Source: an uncultured Ruminococcus sp. (GTDB taxonomy: Bacteria; Bacillota; Clostridia; Oscillospirales; Ruminococcaceae). From it: 55,784 nucleotides of DNA. The notes below the pieces were generated by a model, which saw only the letters and a program-made list of their open reading frames with translations, did not search any database and was not told the origin of the DNA. Both the position numbers and the translations under genes were made by a program. The stretch lies in NCBI GenBank assembly GCA_910579835.1, contig CAJTWQ010000007.1, positions 1 to 55,784 on the forward strand. The letters run 5' to 3'. This document shows positions 50,443 through 55,784 of this stretch, in pieces (positions within the stretch are counted from its first letter, which is position 1; the number at the start of each line of letters is the position of its first letter).

Positions 50443-50563
50443 ATATTATTTTAAGTATATCTGCTGTTTTTCAGGGTATATGCTGACTGGCATCCTGCGG
50501 GATGATTAGTATAGAGCTTGGGAGGTATTCCAGGCAACCTCTGAATAAGGGAGGGAAAGTTAA
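50443..50563 (+). promoter_or_regulatory. Structured 5' leader of rpsU
   Basis: A 120 nt leader with hairpin CATCC-TGCG-GGATG (50491-50504) and a second stem GAGGT ... ACCTC (50522-50541) before the GGGAGG ribosome site. It may be an autoregulatory leader, as for other ribosomal protein mRNAs, but I cannot match it to a known motif. Confidence 0.4.
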
Positions 50564-50737
50564 GTGGCAGAAGTTCGCGTTGGTAAAAACGAGTCTTTGG
50601 ATACAGCTCTTAAGAGATTTAAGAGATCATGTGCAAAGGATGGCGTAATCGCTGAGGTTCGTAAAAGAGAACACTACGAAAAGCCTTCTGTAAAGCGCAA
50701 GAAGAAGTCTGAAGCAGCTCGTAAGCGCAAGTATTGA
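50564..50737 (+). CDS. rpsU: 30S ribosomal protein bS21
   Basis: 57 residues with a GTG start: AEVRVGKNESLDTALKRFKR, EVRKREHYEKPSVKRKKKSE and the final AARKRKY. Very basic and of the family's exact length. It is preceded by a dedicated promoter and GGGAGGG ribosome site, and followed by a weak terminator. Confidence 0.97.
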   Translation: MAEVRVGKNESLDTALKRFKRSCAKDGVIAEVRKREHYEKPSVKRKKKSEAARKRKY

Positions 50738-50760
50738 TCTTGCAGACTGATCGTGCTGAT

Positions 50761-50789
50761 AAAAGCGGGCCTTTATGGGTTCGCTTTTT
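50761..50789 (+). terminator. Terminator after rpsU
   Basis: AAAAGCGGGCC pairs with GGTTCGCTTTT (two G-U pairs), then T residues. Some readthrough to yqeG is likely since no promoter is seen between. Confidence 0.65.
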
Positions 50790-50835
50790 CATTTATCTTG
50801 ATTTTATTTGGATTTTTGGTGATATTGGAGGAAAT

Positions 50836-51345
50836 ATGGGATCTATAATTACGGCTGCTTTCAAAAAAGTGACCGATATTCAGCCGGAAATGCTGAAAAA
50901 AATGGGAATCCAAGGACTTATCCTTGATCTTGATAATACGCTCACCACACACGATAATCCAGTTCCAGGCGACGGAGTTATAGAATGGCTTGAGCTTATG
51001 AAAAAAAGCAATATCAAGCTGATGATCGTTTCAAATAATCATCCTCCCAGAGTTCGGCCTTTTGCGGATATGCTGGGACTGGAGTTTGTAAGCGAGGGAA
51101 GAAAGCCCTTGACAAAGGGCTTTAGGGAGGCAGCGAAAAAAATGGGACTTCCTAAAAAAAGAATGGCCGCTGTCGGAGATCAGATATACACCGACGTTCT
51201 CGGAGCGATTCTTTTTGGCGTAAAAATGCTTTATGTAAAACCTATCGAGCAAGAGTCAACCACATTTTTTAAGGTAAAAAGAAAGTGCGAAAAGCCGTTT
51301 CTGCCAAAAAAATATTTTGATAAACAGGAGAAAAGCAATGATTAA
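50836..51345 (+). CDS. yqeG: YqeG-family HAD phosphatase
   Basis: 169 residues from the ATG at 50836, 4 bases after GGAGG; the upstream extension reads through the terminator and is not real. HAD subclass IIIA: LILDLDNTLTTHDNP (two Asp), SNNHPPR, and the late motif AVGDQIYTDV. The family often sits near aroQ/aroE and efp genes; the substrate is not established. Its 3' end overlaps aroQ by 8 bases. Confidence 0.9.
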   Translation: MGSIITAAFKKVTDIQPEMLKKMGIQGLILDLDNTLTTHDNPVPGDGVIEWLELMKKSNIKLMIVSNNHPPRVRPFADMLGLEFVSEGRKPLTKGFREAAKKMGLPKKRMAAVGDQIYTDVLGAILFGVKMLYVKPIEQESTTFFKVKRKCEKPFLPKKYFDKQEKSND

Positions 51346-51769
51346 AAAAATACTTGTAATACACGGACCGAACCTGAATCTTCTCGGAGAGCGTGAACCG
51401 GGGATTTACGGAAGTGATTCCATTGAAAATCTGAACAGCAGCATCATTGACCGTGCCAGAGATCAGGGACTTGAATGTGAAATTTTTCAGTCAAACCATG
51501 AGGGAGCTATAATTGACAAGCTTCATGCCGCACGCAGCTGCTATGACGGAGTTATAATCAATGCCGGTGCATACACTCATTACAGTTATGCCATCAGAGA
51601 CGCTATCTCCGCCATAAAAATCCCCTGTATAGAGGTACATATCAGCAATGTTTTCGCAAGAGATGAATTTCGTTCAAAATCCGTTATTGCTCCTGTTTGC
51701 AAAGGCAGCATAAGCGGATTCGGATTCAGCAGCTATTTCCTTGCAATACAGGCACTGGCCGAGCTGTAA
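51338..51769 (+). CDS. aroQ: Type II 3-dehydroquinate dehydratase
   Basis: 143 residues; third step of the shikimate route that feeds chorismate to the trp genes elsewhere in this window. Motifs: VIHGPNLNLLGEREPGIYG with the catalytic Tyr loop, NHEGAIIDKLH, NAGAYTHYSYAIRDA and VHISNVFARDEFR. ATG follows GGAG. Confidence 0.96.
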   Translation: MIKKILVIHGPNLNLLGEREPGIYGSDSIENLNSSIIDRARDQGLECEIFQSNHEGAIIDKLHAARSCYDGVIINAGAYTHYSYAIRDAISAIKIPCIEVHISNVFARDEFRSKSVIAPVCKGSISGFGFSSYFLAIQALAEL

Positions 51770-51784
51770 TATGAGGTGAAGAAA

Positions 51785-52849
51785 TTGACGCGGTTTAAAA
51801 AGCTTTTCCGTGAGATCAAAACGGAATGTGCACTTATAACATCGGATATTAACAGACGATATTTTACTGGAATGAAGTCCTCTGCCGGAATTGTTCTTGC
51901 TTTTCCTGAAAAGGCGTATCTGCTTATTGATTTCCGATATATCGAAAAAGCAAGACGTATTGTTAACGATGCTGAAGTCATCGAGCTGAAAAAACTTTAT
52001 CCACAAGTGAATGAACTGCTGAAAAAGCACAGTGTATCCAAAGTTTCCATTGAGTCGGAAACTATGACCGTCAAGCAGCTTAGCGGCTACAGGCATTTTT
52101 TTCATGATGTGGAATTTGATGATTCAGACGCCCTCAGCAATGCAATAAAAAAGCTTCGGATGACCAAGGATGACATTGAGCTTGCTTATATCAAAAAGGC
52201 CCAGGAAATTGCTGAGTCTGCCTTTGATGAACTTCTTCCTTTTATAAAGACTGGTGTAACAGAGCGTGAAATTGCTCTTGAGCTTAACAGGCTCCTGTTT
52301 TTGCACGGAGCCGAGGATCTTTCCTTTGATACGATAGTTCTTTCAGGATCAAATACGTCAATGCCACATGGTGTTCCCTCCGATAAAAAGGTTGAAAACG
52401 GAGAGTTTGTCCTTATGGATTTCGGAGCTGTCTGGAATGGATATCACAGTGATATGACCAGAACGGTATGCGTTGGAGAGCCGACAGATGAAATGAAAAG
52501 GGTTTACAATATTGTCCTTGAAGCGCAGCTTGCAGCGCTCCAAGCGGCAAAGGCGGGAATTAAAGGCTGCGATCTTGACAAAATTTCCCGTGATATAATT
52601 GAAAAGGCCGGCTACGGCGAATATTTTGGCCATTCCCTTGGTCACGGCGTGGGAATGGAGATACACGAATCACCGAATGCATCTGCAAGCTATAAGCTCC
52701 CTTTGACTGAAGGAACTGTTGTAACCGTAGAACCGGGAATATATCTTGCCGGCAAGTTTGGGGTTCGCATTGAAGATTTTGTCATTTTGACCGAAAACGG
52801 TTGCAAAAATTTGACAAAAAGTGCAAAAAATCTAATATCTTTGCATTAA
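51785..52849 (+). CDS. M24-family Xaa-Pro aminopeptidase
   Basis: About 354 residues. The N-terminal creatinase-like domain is followed by the pita-bread metallopeptidase domain with its five ligands: Asp in LMDFGAVWNGYHSDMTRT (two Asp), His in GHSLGHGVGMEIHESP, Glu in VTVEPGIYL and Glu in VRIEDF. It cleaves an N-terminal residue before proline. I favour the TTG at 51785, which lies 6 bases after GAGGTG, over the GTG at 51776. In many Firmicutes this gene precedes efp, as here. Confidence 0.92.
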   Translation: MTRFKKLFREIKTECALITSDINRRYFTGMKSSAGIVLAFPEKAYLLIDFRYIEKARRIVNDAEVIELKKLYPQVNELLKKHSVSKVSIESETMTVKQLSGYRHFFHDVEFDDSDALSNAIKKLRMTKDDIELAYIKKAQEIAESAFDELLPFIKTGVTEREIALELNRLLFLHGAEDLSFDTIVLSGSNTSMPHGVPSDKKVENGEFVLMDFGAVWNGYHSDMTRTVCVGEPTDEMKRVYNIVLEAQLAALQAAKAGIKGCDLDKISRDIIEKAGYGEYFGHSLGHGVGMEIHESPNASASYKLPLTEGTVVTVEPGIYLAGKFGVRIEDFVILTENGCKNLTKSAKNLISLH

Positions 52850-52863
52850 TATCACTTTAGGTA

Positions 52864-52892
52864 TTGCAAAAAATAAAAAAATGTGGTAAAAT
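52864..52892 (+). promoter_or_regulatory. efp promoter
   Basis: TTGCAA (52864-52869), 17 bp spacer, TAAAAT (52887-52892). Confidence 0.72.
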
Positions 52893-52935
52893 ATAAATAT
52901 TATATTATAGTTTATTTTATACGGAGGTATTTTTC

Positions 52936-53493
52936 ATGATTTCAGCAGGAGATTTCAGAAACGGTGTGACTTTTGAGCTTGACGGTCAGGTTGTTCAGGT
53001 TGTTGAATTCCAGCATGTTAAGCCTGGTAAGGGAGCTGCTTTTGTAAGAACAAAGTATAAGAACGTTATCACAGGTTCGGTCGTTGAAACTTCTTTCAAT
53101 CCTACAGCTAAATTCCCTACAGCTTATGTTGAAAGAAAGGATATGCAGTACAGCTACAGCGACGGTGACCTTTATTATTTCATGGATATGGAGACTTACG
53201 AACAAGTCCCGATCAGTGCGTCTATCCTTGGCGACAGCTTTAAGTTTGTAAAGGAAGAAATGATCTGTAAGATCCTTTCATACAAGGGCACAGTTTTCGG
53301 CGTTGAGCCGCCTAACTTCGTAGAGCTTGTGGTTACTCAGACAGATCCCGGATTTAAGGGAGATACGGCAACAAATGCAACAAAGCCCGCTATTGTTGAA
53401 ACAGGTGCAGAAGTAAAGGTTCCGCTCTTTATTGACGAAGGTGAAAAAATACAGATCGACACAAGAACAGGCGAATATATGTCAAGAGCCTGA
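52936..53493 (+). CDS. efp: Elongation factor P
   Basis: 185 residues; rescues ribosomes stalled on polyproline. The modification loop is KPGKGAAFVRTK with the tip Lys at residue 32, and the OB domains are complete, ending VPLFIDEGEKIQIDTRTGEY. SD GGAGG upstream. No efp modification genes are seen in this window. Confidence 0.97.
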   Translation: MISAGDFRNGVTFELDGQVVQVVEFQHVKPGKGAAFVRTKYKNVITGSVVETSFNPTAKFPTAYVERKDMQYSYSDGDLYYFMDMETYEQVPISASILGDSFKFVKEEMICKILSYKGTVFGVEPPNFVELVVTQTDPGFKGDTATNATKPAIVETGAEVKVPLFIDEGEKIQIDTRTGEYMSRA

Positions 53494-53524
53494 TCGCCGC
53501 AAATTATTTGCAGGAGGAATTATT

Positions 53525-54022
53525 ATGAATCTTAATGAAAAAATGTCATATCTTCAGGGACTTCTTGCAGGACTTGAGCTTGATACAACAACAAAAGAGG
53601 GTAAGGCTATTACACAAATGGCAGAGGTAATGTCTGAACTGGTTCTTTATGTAGATGATCTTCAGTCACAGGTGGACGAGCTTACAGAACTGTGTGATAT
53701 TCTTGATCAGGATCTCGGCTCGGTAGAGGATGATTTCTATGATGACGACGAGTTTGAGTGTTCAGGCGACTGTGACAGTTGTGATGAAGAAGACTGGAGA
53801 GACGATGGTGACGATGGTTTTGATGAATATGACGAAGATGACGATGAACTTTACGAGATAACTTGTCCTTCCTGCGGAGATACTATTCTTCTTGATGAAG
53901 GGATGCTTGAGGAAGGTTCTATCAACTGTCCTAACTGCCAGGAACTGCTTGAATTCGACTATGATGATCTCACTATTGAAGAAATTGAAGAGCTTAATGA
54001 GGACGAAAGTAAGTCTGAATAA
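53525..54022 (+). CDS. CD1247-like acidic zinc-ribbon protein
   Basis: 165 residues from the ATG at 53525 (GGAGG upstream). An N-terminal helical domain (MNLNEKMSYLQGLLAGLELD, then a heptad-rich helix through VDDLQSQVDELTELCDILDQ) is followed by a very acidic linker (Asp/Glu 76-115) and a zinc ribbon, CPSCGDTILLDEG with CPNCQELLEF. Such proteins are common downstream of efp in Clostridia and of unknown role. Confidence 0.8.
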   Translation: MNLNEKMSYLQGLLAGLELDTTTKEGKAITQMAEVMSELVLYVDDLQSQVDELTELCDILDQDLGSVEDDFYDDDEFECSGDCDSCDEEDWRDDGDDGFDEYDEDDDELYEITCPSCGDTILLDEGMLEEGSINCPNCQELLEFDYDDLTIEEIEELNEDESKSE

Positions 54023-54070
54023 TTTTTTAATGTCTCTTAATAAGCATTAAAACTTTACAAACTGAATACA

Positions 54071-54120
54071 AACTTCCTCCCAAAATGCTGATTTCAACAT
54101 TTTGGGAGGAAGTTATTTTT
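54071..54120 (+). terminator. Terminator of the efp unit
   Basis: AACTTCCTCCCAAAATG (54071-54087) and CATTTTGGGAGGAAGTT (54098-54114), a 17 bp stem, then ATTTTT. Confidence 0.92.
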
Positions 54121-54142
54121 GATAAAAACCTAATTCACAAAT

Positions 54143-54170
54143 AAAAAGAGCCACCTAAGCGGCTCTTTTT
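54143..54170. terminator. Bidirectional terminator before yhbY
   Basis: AAAAAGAGCC (54143-54152) and GGCTCTTTTT (54161-54170), U-tracts on both strands; it ends the minus-strand ftsY-rdgB-yhbY unit. Confidence 0.9.
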
Positions 54171-54476
54171 TTATTGCTTGGCCTTTGGAAGATTCTCAAT
54201 TACCGGTTCCTTGGGATTGCGTCTAAACAGCACAAATTTAGAGCCGATAACCTGCACAATATCTGCACCGGTTAACTCTGCCACTGCATCGGCAGCATCC
54301 CTTGCCGTCCAGCCAGAATTATCAAGAACTCTCAGCTTAATAAGCTCCCTTTTGCGCAGAGCTTCCCCCACTTCTCTGCCCAAAGCTTCGGTAACACCGC
54401 CCTTTCCTATTTGGAAAATCGTTTCGTATGTTGAAGCAATACCACGGAGGTATGCTCTCTGTTTGCTTGTCAGCAT
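54171..54476 (-). CDS. yhbY: YhbY-family RNA-binding protein
   Basis: About 101 residues from the ATG at 54476 (AAGGTG 6 bases upstream). CRM domain: LTSKQRAYLRGIASTYETIF, QIGKGGVTE and the GxxG-containing VIGSKFVLFRRNP end. It binds ribosomal precursor RNA during assembly. It follows rdgB by one base, forming a unit with it. Confidence 0.93.
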   Translation of the reverse strand: MLTSKQRAYLRGIASTYETIFQIGKGGVTEALGREVGEALRKRELIKLRVLDNSGWTARDAADAVAELTGADIVQVIGSKFVLFRRNPKEPVIENLPKAKQ

Positions 54477-54477
54477 A

Positions 54478-55062
54478 TCATTCACCTTGTCTTTCTTTCA
54501 GGAATTCATACAGCTCTCGCAGCGCCGCAGCTCTGTGGCTGATATTGTTTTTCTCCTCTGCTTTCATTTCGGCAAGAGTTCTGCCTGCGTATATGAATAC
54601 CGGATCATAGCCGAAACCATTTTTACCTCGCTGCTCGTATCCGATCATTCCGGTACAGCAGCCATTAAAGCATCGGCGCATCTCACTGTCGATATATGCA
54701 ATGCTGCACGCAAAATGCGCCTGTCTCTTTTCATCGGGAACATTCTTCATCTCGTCAAGCAGCCTGACGCATTCCTCGCCTTTCGGGGCATATCTTGCGG
54801 AATATACTCCCGGACGTCCTTGCAGGGCATCAACGCAGAGACCGCTGTCATCGGCAATTACAGGCAGCCTGACGATATTATATACCGCCTCCGCCTTGAT
54901 GAGAGCATTATCGTCAAAGGTCGCACCGTTTTCCTCCGGACTGCAATCCGCCCCAGCCTCTCTCTGCGAAATAATTTCAATACCAAGCGGCCCAAAAATT
55001 TCCATTGCTTCCCGAAGCTTATGGGCGTTGTTTGTGGCCATAACCAGCTTACTGATCATCAT
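54478..55062 (-). CDS. rdgB: XTP/dITP pyrophosphatase (RdgB/HAM1)
   Basis: About 194 residues; removes ITP and XTP from the nucleotide pool. Motifs: VMATNNAHKLREAMEIF, the ENGATFDDNALIKAEA acidic segment, VIADDSGLCVDAL, GRPGVYSARYA and FGYDPVF. I prefer the ATG at 55062 (AAGG 6 bases upstream). It overlaps the ftsY end by 14 bases. Confidence 0.95.
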   Translation of the reverse strand: MMISKLVMATNNAHKLREAMEIFGPLGIEIISQREAGADCSPEENGATFDDNALIKAEAVYNIVRLPVIADDSGLCVDALQGRPGVYSARYAPKGEECVRLLDEMKNVPDEKRQAHFACSIAYIDSEMRRCFNGCCTGMIGYEQRGKNGFGYDPVFIYAGRTLAEMKAEEKNNISHRAAALRELYEFLKERQGE

Positions 55063-55784
55063 CGTCATCCTTTCTGCCAAACAAACGCTTGAAAAATCCT
55101 TTCTTTTTCTTTTTGCCGTTTTCTTCTTCAGTTTTTTCTTCTTCCATTATGCCGCTGTCATCAGCTTTGTTTTCTTCATTATTTTCTTCTGCATCTTCGT
55201 TATTGTCTACGCCAATATTATCATTATAATCTGCTTCATCTGGATTTTCAGGCTTTTCGTTATTCTCTGTTTCATGATCTTCACTGTTATGAACATTTTC
55301 GTCAATTTCGGCTGTTTCCACGATTTTCTTCAATTCAACATCATCAATTTCAGATTCTCCGGCTTCCGCATAATTCTCATATTCTTCATAATTCTCGTTG
55401 TCTGCGTATTCTTCACCATTTTCTTCATTTACGCATTCATCGAAATCATTATCAGATTCTGCAAAGGATTCCTCAGTTAATTCTTCACTGCCTTCATCTG
55501 TCTGCATCTCGTCAATATCATCTTCATCGTCAAAATCAGTATCACTGAACAACGCCTGAACGAAAGTGCGGCTGTCAAACGGCTGGAGATCATCTATCTT
55601 CTCTCCGATACCAATAAGCTTTACAGGTATGCCGAGTTCATTTTTAATTGATATAACAATACCGCCTTTAGCTGTTCCGTCCAGCTTTGTAAGAACAATT
55701 CCCGTAATGGGTGCTGTCTCGCTGAAAAGCTTAGCCTGATTCACGGCGTTCTGACCTGTAGTCGCATCAAGTACGAGCAGAACC
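55049..55784 (-). CDS. ftsY: Signal recognition particle receptor FtsY, 3' part, with C-terminal acidic tail
   Basis: Partial; the 5' part lies beyond the window. The visible start LLVLDATTGQNAVNQA and TKLDGTAKGG, then LIGIGEKIDDLQPFD, are the G3-G5 part of the FtsY GTPase. After FVQALF, where FtsY normally ends, about 160 extra residues follow: a long Asp/Glu-rich stretch and then KKKKKGFFKRLFGRK and DDDDDQ. FtsY usually has its acidic domain and membrane-targeting basic helix at the N-terminus, so this arrangement is reversed. The basic amphipathic tail resembles such a membrane-targeting helix. Confidence 0.88.
   Translation of the reverse strand, partial: VLLVLDATTGQNAVNQAKLFSETAPITGIVLTKLDGTAKGGIVISIKNELGIPVKLIGIGEKIDDLQPFDSRTFVQALFSDTDFDDEDDIDEMQTDEGSEELTEESFAESDNDFDECVNEENGEEYADNENYEEYENYAEAGESEIDDVELKKIVETAEIDENVHNSEDHETENNEKPENPDEADYNDNIGVDNNEDAEENNEENKADDSGIMEEEKTEEENGKKKKKGFFKRLFGRKDDDDDQ

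Noticed and set aside
54701..55480. Hydrophobic plus-strand ORF that looks like a membrane protein
   Set aside because: It is antisense to rdgB and to the Asp/Glu-rich ftsY tail; antisense of acidic codons produces Phe, Ile and Val runs and only mimics a membrane protein.

Overview
The window looks like chromosomal DNA from an anaerobic, spore-forming Clostridia of the Ruminococcus/Oscillospiraceae type. Evidence seen here: a sipL-spoIVA spore morphogenesis pair, a secreted protein with a type I dockerin, a four-gene sodium-pump decarboxylase set, an anaerobic class III ribonucleotide reductase, an Agr-type cyclic peptide quorum system, and consistent Gram-positive ribosome binding sites and sigma-A promoters (many with exactly 17 bp spacers). 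The genus is inferred; no sequence search was possible.

Layout. 1-2330: the end of a YD-repeat (RHS-like) gene, an RtcB RNA ligase and a phosphoribosyltransferase. 2328-8971: a gutted prophage inserted beside a tRNA-Ala gene. It keeps a frameshifted large serine recombinase, a SWIM-domain protein, an ImmA-type metalloprotease and a CI-like repressor with divergent promoters. It has lost nearly everything between a cro-like start codon region and the tail/lysis genes. Two AT-rich cargo genes of unknown function (4013-4660 and 8000-8608) sit near its two ends, and each lies between imperfect direct repeats of phage sequence. 8963-9162: tRNA-Ala(GGC) and tRNA-Ser(CGA). 9357-12404: sipL-spoIVA. 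12552-14470: ACT-domain protein, homoserine dehydrogenase and a YdbC/PC4-like protein. 14600-16933: a PnuC transporter and a YjbR-like protein set among two related MITE-like elements and two copies of a 39 bp hairpin.

16935-23769: the complete trp operon trpE-G-D-CF-B-A on the minus strand, controlled by a T-box leader with a probable UGG specifier. 23787-26573: hybrid histidine kinase, ispD and ispF. 26823-29394: spore-type amidase, dockerin protein and MTA/SAH nucleosidase. 29660-32569: agrA-agrC-agrB-agrD, with a second promoter before agrBD preceded by 12 bp direct repeats of the kind bound by LytTR regulators. 32641-34043: a FUSC-like transporter fused to a degenerate HAD domain. 34058-36969: nrdG and nrdD with a NrdR-like site. 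37129-39464: a degenerate SGNH protein, pyrE and a small basic-protein pair under a consensus promoter. 39515-43185: sodium-translocating carboxyltransferase/decarboxylase complex. 43281-44134: AraC regulator.

44241-50380: a housekeeping operon on the plus strand (small ORF, nadD-yqeK fusion, LCP cell-wall ligase, rsfS, membrane protein, leuS). 50408-54120: rpsU, yqeG, aroQ, Xaa-Pro peptidase, efp and a zinc-ribbon protein. 54171-55784: yhbY, rdgB and the 3' part of an FtsY whose acidic domain and basic amphipathic tail lie at the C-terminus rather than the N-terminus.

The most novel material is the remnant prophage with its two repeat-flanked cargo genes, the self-contained Agr circuit with its own candidate AgrA boxes, the rearranged FtsY tail, the transporter fused to an apparently inactive HAD domain, and the MITE/hairpin cluster around pnuC.
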